A stretch of 64,000 nt of DNA, from assembly GCF_024346755.1 (NCBI RefSeq), contig NZ_AP024862.1, positions 620,001-684,000 on the forward strand, given 5' to 3'. The notes beneath the pieces are model-generated. The model did no database searches. It was given only the letters and a program-made list of their open reading frames with translations, and was not told the origin of the DNA. The stretch's first letter is position 1; the number at the start of each line of letters is the position of its first letter. Below, piece after piece: positions 46,054-54,559 of this stretch. This stretch comes from Vibrio aerogenes (GTDB taxonomy: Bacteria > Pseudomonadota > Gammaproteobacteria > Enterobacterales > Vibrionaceae). The position numbers and the translations under genes are program-made.

Positions 46054-47478
46054 GTGATAATCATTATGTACGCAATTTTTAAGCAAGGCTTATATGAGAA
46101 AGCAAAAGCAGTTTATGAATTCCATCAACGATTTGAAGAAGGAGGTGTCGGGCCTGATGAGCTCAAACAGTATCAGGAATTACAACTGCGCCAGGTGCTG
46201 GGATATGTCCGGCAGGGATCTGAGTTTTACCGGAAACAACTGGAAGATTTCAGTGAGCAGGTTTGTGAAACCATGACTTTACACCAGCTGAAGTTATTGC
46301 CTTTCACCACCAAAGAACAGATGCGACAGGCGCGGACCCAGCTACCGTCTGCGCCCTTACATGAGTCCTGGGTTTACTATGAGACCACCGGAACTACAGG
46401 CGCACCGACACCATGCCCAAGAAGTGAAACCGATTCGATGCATAATAACACCCCGCTGATTCTCCGTTACCGGGATATATTCAGTCAGCATGGGTCACAG
46501 CATATTGTTGGTGTCATGGGGCCAACTGAATTACATTCGACCGGCGACACCTTTGAAGATGTCATGCGCAGCCTCGGCCATAGTGTGGTTAAAATGTGGC
46601 CACGTTCTCCGGTGGTTGGAATGAAAAGAGCCGTGGCGCTGATTGAAGAGCTGGGAATCACCGCACTGGTTTGTACCCCCGCAGTTGCCATTGATCTGGC
46701 GCGATACATGATTGATGCCGGAAAATCAGCCGCAGAGAGTCCGGTTCGTCTGATTCTCACCCTGGGTGAGCTGACTACACCGGCACTGTTACGCAATCTT
46801 GGGCGTACCTGGGGAGCAAAAATTTACAATTGTATGTATGCGTCGCAGGAATCATCAATTCTGGCCGTTTGTGCCGCTGACGAATGCCTTTATACCGTGC
46901 CGCTGAATAATTATTATGAATTGATTGACCCGGATTCCGGAGCGTTACTGACTCCCGGAGATGATGAGCTGGCTGGTGAACTGGTGATCACTCATTTATA
47001 TCCGGGACAGAAACCATTAATTCGTTACCGGACAGGTGATATGGTCCGTGCCGTGCAATTACCGGACGGCCGGTTAAAAATCACACCGGTTGGCCGGGTG
47101 CGTGATCGCTTGATACTCAACGGCACAGAGTATTATGCCTGGGACCTGGAAGCCGCCCTGTTAGAACATCTGCCGGGTTGTCTTGATTATGCCATTCAGA
47201 TTCAAAGTGAAAATGGCTCAGACTGCCTGAACATCATTGCTGAGCTGACCGATACATCAGCCCATGATGCCGGTACATTAGCGCAGGTGAAAGCATACAT
47301 GGAAGCGCAGCTGGCCGGTGTGACGATTGAGCTGAATGCTGGTCAAACTTCCGCCCTGACTGCGACCTCTGCGATGGTGAGCTGGAAAGCAGCCCGGCTG
47401 CATGATTTACGTCAGGAGGGGGATAATTCGGATCGCGATGCTGCGTTGGCGTTGCTAAGCCGGGGGTTTCGGTCATGA
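46054..47478 (+). CDS. Adenylate-forming ligase, phenylacetate-CoA ligase-like
   Basis: A 474-residue ANL-superfamily enzyme of the PaaK type. The AMP/ATP P-loop is YYETTGTTGAPTPCP (~107-121), a mid-domain motif is YNCMYASQES, the arginine motif IRYRTGDMV, and the C-terminal hinge GRVRDRLILNG. PaaK relatives activate aryl or alkyl carboxylates as acyl-AMP and pass them to CoA or a carrier. The actual start may be ATG 46066 (MYAIF), as GGAGTGAT lies upstream. It overlaps the aminotransferase start by 4 bases (ATGA). Confidence 0.85.
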   Translation: MIIIMYAIFKQGLYEKAKAVYEFHQRFEEGGVGPDELKQYQELQLRQVLGYVRQGSEFYRKQLEDFSEQVCETMTLHQLKLLPFTTKEQMRQARTQLPSAPLHESWVYYETTGTTGAPTPCPRSETDSMHNNTPLILRYRDIFSQHGSQHIVGVMGPTELHSTGDTFEDVMRSLGHSVVKMWPRSPVVGMKRAVALIEELGITALVCTPAVAIDLARYMIDAGKSAAESPVRLILTLGELTTPALLRNLGRTWGAKIYNCMYASQESSILAVCAADECLYTVPLNNYYELIDPDSGALLTPGDDELAGELVITHLYPGQKPLIRYRTGDMVRAVQLPDGRLKITPVGRVRDRLILNGTEYYAWDLEAALLEHLPGCLDYAIQIQSENGSDCLNIIAELTDTSAHDAGTLAQVKAYMEAQLAGVTIELNAGQTSALTATSAMVSWKAARLHDLRQEGDNSDRDAALALLSRGFRS

Positions 47479-48389
47479 GTCATCCGGGAAAATTACTCAA
47501 TCAATCAACAACCGGAGCTGGCTCACCGGCACAGATTCATCACCACTGGGTTTATCTCAGGGGGGAGTATGTGTCTGCTGAACAGGCTTCAATTGCTGTA
47601 ACAACACAGGCATTTAATTACGGCACTGCCGTATTTGAAGGTATCCGTGGTTATCTGAACCCCCGGACCGGGACATTGTCAGTTTTTCGCTTAGCTGACC
47701 ATTTGCAGCGACTGAATCAATCTGCGGATCTGCTGTTGATAGACAGTTTACCTTCGGCAGAAAAGCTCGCCATGATTATACTGGAACTGCTGCAAAAAAA
47801 TGGCGTGTCGCAGGATTGTTATATCCGTCCCGTGGCGTATAAGCAGAGCCTGCTTCCCGGTGCCGGATTTGGTGTCAAGCTGACAGGGGTCAGCAGTGGT
47901 CTGTCGGTCAATTCCCTGAATATGCCTGCCACAGATGCGGGTTTGGTCAGCCGCTGTACCATTTCCCGCTGGCAGCGGGTCCCGGATAATGTGATTCCGG
48001 CCAGAGCTAAAATTACCGGAAGCTATGTAAATTCTGCACTGGCAATGGAATCCGCCCGCCAGGGCGGGTTCGATGAAGCACTGATGCTCAATGTGCAGGG
48101 CTATCTGGCGGAAGCAACCACTTCGAATGTTTTTCTGGTGCGTCAGGGAAAATTGATCACGCCTGGGGTCAGTGCACATATTCTGGAAGGGATTACCAGA
48201 GATTCAGTGATTCAGCTGGCCGATTACATGGGGCTGACAGTCGAACAGCGGAATATTGCACCATCGGAGATCTTTGCTGCGGATGAGTGTTTTCTGACGG
48301 GGACAGGCGCAGAGATCAGGCCGGTAACGCAGATCGACCACTGCTTTCTTGCCAGTAACAAAGAAAAGAGTGTGACCCGCCAGATATAG
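47475..48389 (+). CDS. Branched-chain-type aminotransferase, truncated by an in-frame TAG
   Basis: 304 residues of a fold-type IV PLP aminotransferase like IlvE. Motifs are FNYGTAVFEGIRGY, the PLP lysine Lys179 (ARAKITGSYVNSALA), GFDEALMLN, ATTSNVF and FLTGTGAEIRPV. The frame ends at TAG 48387-48389 directly after SVTRQI. Beyond it the same frame continues for 27 codons (SAYLKAVRGELPAFRHWLTP...) to a second TAG at 48471. This extension matches the C-terminal helix of IlvE, where the stop position is normally Gln, so CAG to TAG is the simplest explanation. The protein therefore lacks its last helix unless the amber codon is read through. An N-terminal extension of about 20 residues is present. 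It presumably transaminates the product of the neighbouring enzymes. Confidence 0.85.
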   Translation: MSHPGKLLNQSTTGAGSPAQIHHHWVYLRGEYVSAEQASIAVTTQAFNYGTAVFEGIRGYLNPRTGTLSVFRLADHLQRLNQSADLLLIDSLPSAEKLAMIILELLQKNGVSQDCYIRPVAYKQSLLPGAGFGVKLTGVSSGLSVNSLNMPATDAGLVSRCTISRWQRVPDNVIPARAKITGSYVNSALAMESARQGGFDEALMLNVQGYLAEATTSNVFLVRQGKLITPGVSAHILEGITRDSVIQLADYMGLTVEQRNIAPSEIFAADECFLTGTGAEIRPVTQIDHCFLASNKEKSVTRQI

Positions 48390-48473
48390 TCGGCTTATCT
48401 GAAAGCGGTACGCGGTGAACTTCCGGCGTTCCGTCACTGGCTGACACCCGTTTACACCCCGACAGGAGGCTAG
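48390..48473 (+). other. In-frame continuation of the aminotransferase after the amber codon
   Basis: 27 sense codons in the same frame, ending TAG, encode the expected C-terminal part of an IlvE-like enzyme. The ribosome-binding site of the next gene (AGGAGG at 48465-48470) lies inside it, as is usual in a tight operon. Confidence 0.75.
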
Positions 48474-48477
48474 AATA

Positions 48478-49128
48478 ATGGAATTCAACTTTATGGATAT
48501 GGGGCTGAATCGCGTTGTAAATTTTCCTGTTTATACGCTGGGCCCTCCGGGAACCAGCAGTGAATTTGCCTCTCAGTATTTTTGCAACAGAATGAACCAG
48601 AACTATCAGCAGCGCAGGCACCGGATTAATTTGATGCCAACCTACGAGGCAGCAAGGGATCAGGTCAAAAATCAACATGGTGTGATGGTCGTGGCAAATG
48701 CGTACGCCAGTATTAATGACTTTTATATGGATCCGAATCTCGAGTTATTAGCGACTTTTGTTTTTGATACCCCGCTTTACGGGCTGGCAGTAAAACAGGA
48801 GGTTCCCGATCGGGAATTGCGGGTCGCTTCACATCCTGCTCCCATTCCTTTAATTGAAGAACTGATTCCTGATGGATTGCAGGTCAGCGAAATCATCCGG
48901 ATGACATCAACCAGCGCTGCAGCTAAAGCGGTTGTCAATAATGAAGTCGACATGGCTCTGACAACGGAAATTGCAGCTGGTTTGCACAAGCTCAGGTTTA
49001 TTTCCAGAATTCGTCCCATTCATATGCTGTGGTCTGTTTTTGGCTATAGCGTGGATGATGAAGTGAAGAGCACTCAATCACCTGACAGTCCGGGTGACAT
49101 TGATACACGGGGAGAAATGGTATGCTGA
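48478..49128 (+). CDS. Prephenate dehydratase-fold protein, resembling BacA-type prephenate decarboxylases
   Basis: A 216-residue protein with a prephenate-binding bilobal fold. The first lobe has LGPPGTSSEFASQYF (21-35), the middle DTPLYGLAV and SHPAPIPLIEEL, and the second lobe TSTSAAAKAVVNNEVDMALT (143-162). True dehydratases carry a catalytic Thr in a T-R-F motif; here the matching position reads LRF (172-174). With the short length and absent ACT domain, this suggests a non-aromatising prephenate decarboxylase such as BacA of bacilysin synthesis (about 200 residues). That specific activity is inference. AGGAGG precedes ATG 48478. Confidence 0.65.
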   Translation: MEFNFMDMGLNRVVNFPVYTLGPPGTSSEFASQYFCNRMNQNYQQRRHRINLMPTYEAARDQVKNQHGVMVVANAYASINDFYMDPNLELLATFVFDTPLYGLAVKQEVPDRELRVASHPAPIPLIEELIPDGLQVSEIIRMTSTSAAAKAVVNNEVDMALTTEIAAGLHKLRFISRIRPIHMLWSVFGYSVDDEVKSTQSPDSPGDIDTRGEMVC

Positions 49129-49691
49129 CAATGCAAAAACACACAATGGATACGGCACCGGAGCAGAGCCGGAAACTGCTGCAATGCTCGCTGGATACGT
49201 TCGGTTTTATCGTCAACCAGAGTGCTTATATGTCGGAATCTCCAGAGTTACTTGATGCGTATCAGTATGTGCATCAACTGTTTTCCGGCTGTACGCTGGC
49301 AGAAGAAGATCGCACGGTCATCTGGATAACCATGGGGCAGACATTTCAGTGTACGTATACTGTGCACGTCCATCAGTATATTGCGGTTCAGCGTGGTGTC
49401 TCACCAGAGTTACTGCGTCAGCTGGATGAAACGCCGGAGCAGTTACCGGCCCGGCTTGCTGCCTTACGTGAGTTTACCCAGGTGGTTTGTCTGGCCCGTG
49501 GAAACATTCCGCATCAGGCCGCACTGAAGTTCCTGCAGGCAGGGTACACCCGGCGGAATATGCTGGAAATTTTTCTCGCTTTGTCGCAAAAACTTTATGG
49601 GGCTCTGGTGAATAGTCTCGCGCAAACGCCCACAGAAGCGTTATTTATGCAAACTGGCAGGGAGATAAAAGAGCAACCGGCCGGAAAATAA
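49122..49691 (+). CDS. Carboxymuconolactone decarboxylase/AhpD-like protein
   Basis: A 189-residue all-helical protein. The conserved CMD helix reads ITMGQTFQCTYTVHVHQYIA (70-88). AhpD-type enzymes have CxxCxxxH there; this protein keeps Cys77 and a His (His82/His84) but has Thr80 instead of the second Cys, so disulfide redox activity is unlikely. It may be a tailoring or decarboxylating enzyme. It overlaps the previous gene by 7 bases; GGGGAG lies 7 bases before ATG 49122. Confidence 0.65.
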   Translation: MLTMQKHTMDTAPEQSRKLLQCSLDTFGFIVNQSAYMSESPELLDAYQYVHQLFSGCTLAEEDRTVIWITMGQTFQCTYTVHVHQYIAVQRGVSPELLRQLDETPEQLPARLAALREFTQVVCLARGNIPHQAALKFLQAGYTRRNMLEIFLALSQKLYGALVNSLAQTPTEALFMQTGREIKEQPAGK

Positions 49692-49811
49692 TGACGAGCC
49701 GGATAATCAGAAACAGGTCATCCGGCATCATAAAAAAAGTGAAACACAACAACCCAAAGTGTTATCCGGAGCAGACGGTTGCATCTGTTCCGTTATCAAA
49801 AAGGAAATATT

Positions 49812-50738
49812 ATGCGTTACTTCGATCGCCGGCATGTTGAATCATGTCTGGATATCTCTTTATGCCTAAACCTCAGTCAAAAGGCGTTTGAACTCCAGTC
49901 TCAGGGGTTAGTGCAGCAGCCGGACCGAACCATAATTGCTTCCGGTGATGGCCGGCTGATGGGAACAATGCCCGCATATATCAGTGAAGGAAATTATGCC
50001 GGTTTTGGTCTGAAAGCGATTCTGGCTGACTTTTCAGTCTCTGAACCTCACGAAGGCTGTATCTTATTGTATGACCGCCGGGGGATGATGGCAGTCGATG
50101 CCAGTTCGGTGACAGAAATCCGCACGGCGTCAGCATCGGCCTGGGCAACGCATCTGCTGGCTCCGGCTGGGGCAACCCGTCTGGCAATACTGGGGACAGG
50201 CATACAGGCAAAAAAACATTTGCAGATGATGAAAGCGGTGCGTCCCATCCGTTCTGTGACGGTTTGGGGATGGCGGGAGGCCAGTGCTCAGCGTTTTGCA
50301 GACTGGGCACAAACAGAAACCGGGATTGACGTTCGGATTGTACAGACACCTGCAGAAGCCGTTGCCGATGCGGATATTATTTGTACTGTGACGGCGTCAC
50401 GTGAGCCTTTGCTCTCCGCAGCTGATTTGCCGGAGCGATGTCATATCAATGCTGTTGGGGCTTCCGCAATGGGATTTCAGGAGTTGGATGCGGATGTTTA
50501 CCGTGTGTGTGATTATTTTCTCGATTCACGGAATGCGTCTGCGGCAGCATCACAATGTTTGCAGCAGGCGAGAGCAAAGGGTTATCTTTCTCCCGAAGAT
50601 CCGGGACGGGAAATTGGCGAATTGCATCCTGAACAACCGCTTCAACTGACCGGACAGCGAACTTTGTTTAAATCGATAGGATTAGCCGTTCAGGATCTGG
50701 TATTTGCCCGGGAAATTGTGCGTATTTCGGCATCATAA
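49812..50738 (+). CDS. Ornithine cyclodeaminase/mu-crystallin family enzyme
   Basis: 308 residues from ATG 49812 (AAGGAAAT upstream). The family features are GTMPAYISEGNYAGFGLKAI (substrate Lys) near the N-terminus and the NAD(P) Rossmann motif LAILGTGIQAKKHLQ (~132-146), then ADIICTVTASREPLL and HINAVGASAMGFQELD. Such enzymes are NAD(P)-dependent cyclodeaminases, imine reductases or amino-acid dehydrogenases. In this operon it may reduce an imine or release ammonia from the amino-acid intermediate. Last gene of the group. Confidence 0.85.
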   Translation: MRYFDRRHVESCLDISLCLNLSQKAFELQSQGLVQQPDRTIIASGDGRLMGTMPAYISEGNYAGFGLKAILADFSVSEPHEGCILLYDRRGMMAVDASSVTEIRTASASAWATHLLAPAGATRLAILGTGIQAKKHLQMMKAVRPIRSVTVWGWREASAQRFADWAQTETGIDVRIVQTPAEAVADADIICTVTASREPLLSAADLPERCHINAVGASAMGFQELDADVYRVCDYFLDSRNASAAASQCLQQARAKGYLSPEDPGREIGELHPEQPLQLTGQRTLFKSIGLAVQDLVFAREIVRISAS

Positions 50739-50901
50739 AAACCATACCAAGGTATATATCAAAAACTATATATATCAGAGGTTTACAGTCAGATATTTTA
50801 TGTTGAAGAGATTTATATCCGCCGGAAATTAAGATACGAAAGGGCCTGAGTCTGTTTGGCGCTGTCATCATGAATGCACAGTGAGATTCAGGCCCGCCGG
50901 A

Positions 50902-51786
50902 TTAATCAGCAGATTTGGCCGCGTCGGAGATCATCTGAGCCAGCCCTTTGATTGCATCGGTTGCCCGGTCAAAGTCTGTATAGATTAAAAACAGGGGAAT
51001 TGAGCGTACCAGGCCGACTTCCAGAGGTAAAGGTTTGAGTTCTCCCTTTGCCAGCTGAGTTTCAATCAGGCTTTTCGGCAGCCAGCCAAAGCAGAGTTTA
51101 CTGCGAACAGCTTCAATTGCTGCATCGATGGTATTCACAATCCAGCGGTAGCGGGGCAGCTCCATCACTTCGCTGGTTCTTTCGTGATTATTGTCCAGAT
51201 AGACCTGGGTGTAGCGGTTGACATCCGCGGCTGTCAGCGCTGATTTATCCAGCTGGTGTAAAGGGTGATCCGGGTGAGCGACCGCGATCAGTTCTATCTC
51301 CAGCAGCCTGTTTTTCATCAGCTGACGGTTATATGGCAAGCCAATCGCCAGATCACAGTTTCGGGCATCATCCGGAGAGACCAGACGCAGTAACTCTTTC
51401 AGTTCAACCTGAGTGTAAGGATATTGCTGCTGAAATTCGGTTAATGCAGAAAACAGTAAAGGCTTGGGATACAGGCTGTCGACTTCCAGTTTGATTTTTG
51501 CCGGTGCACCGGCATGGAGCGCACGCGCCTTATTTTCTATGGTGGCAAACTCTTCCATTAATGGCCGCATATCTTCCAGCAGTGCTGCGCCTGTTTTTGT
51601 CAGCCGGACTCTTTTCCCGGTGATTTCAATCAGGGAAACACCCAGCTGTTCCTGTAGTTTACTGATGGTATAACTGACAGATGACTGACTTCTGTGTAGT
51701 TGTGCAGCAGCAGCGGTAAACCCGTCTGCCTGAATGACGGTTTGCAAAACAAACCATTGTTCAATGGTTGATCGATACATAATCAT
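50902..51786 (-). CDS. LysR family transcriptional regulator
   Basis: About 294 residues. The N-terminal helix-turn-helix is GFTAAAAQLHRSQSSVSYTISKLQEQLGVSLIE (~24-56), followed by a periplasmic-binding-like effector domain. The start may be TTG 51789, ATG 51786 or ATG 51780; none has a strong ribosome-binding site. It is divergent from the carboxylesterase gene at 51969 and converges with the biosynthetic operon. LysR proteins usually control the divergent neighbour. Confidence 0.9.
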   Translation of the reverse strand: MIMYRSTIEQWFVLQTVIQADGFTAAAAQLHRSQSSVSYTISKLQEQLGVSLIEITGKRVRLTKTGAALLEDMRPLMEEFATIENKARALHAGAPAKIKLEVDSLYPKPLLFSALTEFQQQYPYTQVELKELLRLVSPDDARNCDLAIGLPYNRQLMKNRLLEIELIAVAHPDHPLHQLDKSALTAADVNRYTQVYLDNNHERTSEVMELPRYRWIVNTIDAAIEAVRSKLCFGWLPKSLIETQLAKGELKPLPLEVGLVRSIPLFLIYTDFDRATDAIKGLAQMISDAAKSAD

Positions 51787-51968
51787 CAATTTTTTAGATG
51801 GTAAATCCTAAATATTACGTTTATCAATTTATTAATTCAATGATAAGGTGCGTTTGAAATCGGGTTGTGACAGTAGTTAAAGACAGTATTTGGCGGTCAT
51901 TCAAAACAATAAACGCGGATGATGCGTTGTCACAGTCCTGGTCTGTCTGAGAAAAGAACGGTGAAAAT

Positions 51969-53528
51969 ATGAAATTAAAGGTTTTACTGATTAGCCTGAT
52001 CAGTCTTTGTTGTACAGTGCCGGCACAGTCAGCGACGACGAATATGAAAACAGAAGTCTCAAAAAAAGAAGTCTCAACGACGGTTGTGAATACTGCGTTG
52101 GGTCAAGTGAAAGGTGTGGTTGAAAACGGGATTGCAGAATTTCGTAGTGTACCGTATGCCGTGAATCCGTTTGAAGGAACAAGGCGTTTTCAGGCACCGG
52201 AAAAAGTTCAGCCCTGGCATGGTGTGTTGGATGCAACCCGTTATAAAGCGCCGGTACCACAACCTGATCGCGGTAAAGAAACCGTCTTACTGGGTGCTCC
52301 GGGAGATTTAACCCTGAATATACTGGCTCCGGTGAAGACAGCAAAAAAACTGCCGGTGATGGTGTGGATTCCCGGTGGTGCATTTATCCGTGAAAATGCC
52401 TCGGATGCGATGTATCGCGGGGAAAGTTTTGTCCGTGACGGTGTGATCGTGGTTACCGTGAATTACCGGGTTGGCATTGATGGTTTTATGCATATTCCGG
52501 GAGCACCGGATAACCGGGGAATTTTAGACCAGATTGCCGCTCTCGAGTGGGTTCAGTCTCATATTGCATCCTTTGGTGGGGATCCAGAGCAGGTGACTTT
52601 AGCCGGTCAGTCGGCCGGCGCTGAGTGTGTTGCAATTTTGTCCGGTATTCCGCGAACCAAAGGACTGTTCCGGCGTGTGATCATGCAAAGTTCCCCGGTC
52701 CAGACTGTGACGCTGGCGCAGTCAGAACGGGTAGCACAAACTGTCGGCAAACTGCTTGGCATCAAACCAACTACAGAGAATCTGGCACGTGTGCCTTTCG
52801 CTGAACTGGTGAAAGCTGTTGTTCAGACGGGCAAAGAGATCAAGGATCGGTCGCAATGGGGGATGATGTCGTGGGGCGGCACAGCATTTTTACCTGTGAT
52901 TGATCAGTCATTGCTGACCGGAACGCTGACCGGAAATCTGGCCCATCATGCTGATCCATCCGTTTCCGTCCTGATTGGCAGTACGGAACAGGAATCCAGA
53001 CTCTATCTGGTGCCAAATGGTCAGATTGATAAAGTGCATATGTCAGATTCGCTCCAGCTGATTCATGACTTAAACATGGATGCTGATATCATCAAAACAT
53101 ATAAAAAAGGGAATCCAACGGTCGGGGATGTTTACGCGGCGCTTTTATCAGATTATACGTTCAGAATGCCGACCCAACATATTGCCCAGACACTGGTGAA
53201 TCACGGGAATGCCGTTTGGGTTTATGATTTTGCATGGCGCTCGCCGGCATTTAACAACCGGTTAGGGGCCGCACATCTGGTGGATGTCCCGTTTGCTTTT
53301 GATACGACAGAGGCACCCAAATCGAAAGTTTTTCTCGGCGATCATCCACCTCAGTCACTGATTCGTGATATGCATACCACGTGGGTACGCTTTATCCAAA
53401 CCGGTCAGGCGGGTTGGTCTGTCTACCAGTCTCAGGAGCGCAGGGTGATGCGGTTTGATGGGCAATCCGCTGAAGTCAAAGATCCGGGCAAAGCGATTCG
53501 TCTGTTATGGGAAAGCTATCCTTTCTGA
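51969..53528 (+). CDS. Secreted type-B carboxylesterase
   Basis: A 519-residue alpha/beta-hydrolase of the carboxylesterase type B family with a signal peptide (residues 1-22, LISLCCTVPAQSA). The nucleophile Ser is in LAGQSAGAECV (~residue 215), the oxyanion region in VMVWIPGGAF, the acid is likely the Glu in IGSTEQES, and the catalytic His is in GAAHLVDVPFAF. It hydrolyses ester bonds in the periplasm or outside the cell; the substrate is unknown. Divergent from the LysR gene. Confidence 0.9.
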   Translation: MKLKVLLISLISLCCTVPAQSATTNMKTEVSKKEVSTTVVNTALGQVKGVVENGIAEFRSVPYAVNPFEGTRRFQAPEKVQPWHGVLDATRYKAPVPQPDRGKETVLLGAPGDLTLNILAPVKTAKKLPVMVWIPGGAFIRENASDAMYRGESFVRDGVIVVTVNYRVGIDGFMHIPGAPDNRGILDQIAALEWVQSHIASFGGDPEQVTLAGQSAGAECVAILSGIPRTKGLFRRVIMQSSPVQTVTLAQSERVAQTVGKLLGIKPTTENLARVPFAELVKAVVQTGKEIKDRSQWGMMSWGGTAFLPVIDQSLLTGTLTGNLAHHADPSVSVLIGSTEQESRLYLVPNGQIDKVHMSDSLQLIHDLNMDADIIKTYKKGNPTVGDVYAALLSDYTFRMPTQHIAQTLVNHGNAVWVYDFAWRSPAFNNRLGAAHLVDVPFAFDTTEAPKSKVFLGDHPPQSLIRDMHTTWVRFIQTGQAGWSVYQSQERRVMRFDGQSAEVKDPGKAIRLLWESYPF

Positions 53529-53544
53529 ACGGAGGTCCGGATAT

Positions 53545-53584
53545 AAAAAAAGGGTGATTCCCCCAGTTGGTCAGGGAATCACCC
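53545..53584 (-). terminator. Terminator of the lamB-malM unit, shared with the esterase gene
   Basis: A perfect 11-bp stem (gggtgattccc / gggaatcaccc) with an 11-base loop. In the minus direction it is followed by TTTTTTT, ideal for malM. It also lies just after the esterase gene. Confidence 0.88.
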
Positions 53585-53618
53585 GAGTCAAATTATCTGA
53601 CTAAATGAAGGAGACGGT

Positions 53619-54458
53619 TTACTTCACGGTTTCTTTGTTGATGGCTTCAATAAATACCTGACGGGCTTTTGGGACGTTAAGTATTTTGGCCTCTTCAAGA
53701 AGCGCCAGAGCCTTATCGATATGATGATTCGCCACGGCTTGCTGAATGGCGTGGTGGTAGTAATGTGTGGAGTCAGCTTCAACCACGCGGGTATCCTGAA
53801 CGTGTCTCTGCGGGGAAGGGGGGGTGACCGGGTGCTGACGGACAGATTCTGTGGTTACCTGAATATCCATTGTACCCTGATAAGTACGGGCGTAACTGAT
53901 ATCTGACACAATCGGTAAGGGCTCACCACTTTCCTTTGCTCTTCTTTTAGCCGGATGCGGGATGATGACTTTGTCACCAATTTTTTCTGCATTCGTGTAA
54001 ATCACCATATAAGGTGTTTCTTCAGCGTTGATGTTAAACCGGCCTTCGTAGCGGTTTTGGCCGAAAGCATCGGCATAGCGAATTTCAAAATGGGTTAAAT
54101 CCCATTTAATCCGGGGTTGAAAATGCGCATCCAGCAACAGAACGGTGGGTGCAAAAACCTGCCCTGTTGACATCGTACTGCGGATATTGACACTCACCTC
54201 ACCGGAGAGCTCAGAAAAATGAAATGCACCAAAATAAGAGTTACCTTCCGGAAAAGACCAGACGGGAGATCTCTGATTGAGTTTCAGCCTGATCGGATCA
54301 TTTTTGTTAACTTCGGTCCAGTAAAAACCGGCGTAAGCAGAACAGCAAATCTGTGCTGCGGAAAGTGACTGACGGGCAGAGTGGCTGTCTGGCGGGGCAA
54401 CGGATGAACATCCGCTGACAGTCAGGCCGATCATGAATGTACTGAATGCTTTATTCAT
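53619..54458 (-). CDS. malM: MalM-like maltose-regulon periplasmic lipoprotein
   Basis: A 279-residue protein with lipobox LTVSGC (Cys17) and an all-beta middle region (FGAFHFSELSGEVSVNIRS, APTVLLLDAHFQPRI). A Pro-rich linker follows, then an alpha-helical C-terminus (HHAIQQAVANHHIDKALALL). This matches MalM, which sits downstream of lamB in E. coli and has an unclear periplasmic role in maltodextrin use. It follows lamB by about 100 bases. Confidence 0.85.
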   Translation of the reverse strand: MNKAFSTFMIGLTVSGCSSVAPPDSHSARQSLSAAQICCSAYAGFYWTEVNKNDPIRLKLNQRSPVWSFPEGNSYFGAFHFSELSGEVSVNIRSTMSTGQVFAPTVLLLDAHFQPRIKWDLTHFEIRYADAFGQNRYEGRFNINAEETPYMVIYTNAEKIGDKVIIPHPAKRRAKESGEPLPIVSDISYARTYQGTMDIQVTTESVRQHPVTPPSPQRHVQDTRVVEADSTHYYHHAIQQAVANHHIDKALALLEEAKILNVPKARQVFIEAINKETVK

Positions 54459-54486
54459 TTGTGTGCCTCAGAGATGTCAGGAAGAA

Positions 54487-54507
54487 GACAGCCCAGGGCT
54501 GTCTTTT
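54487..54507. terminator. Hairpin between lamB and malM
   Basis: A 7-bp stem, gacagcc / ggctgtc, with a CAG-type loop and TTTT on the plus side and TTCTT on the minus side. It may lower malM expression relative to lamB. Confidence 0.5.
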
Positions 54508-54559
54508 CTGTGTCTGCCGAATCATTTATCTTCAGAACCATTTGCATTAACAATGATGC

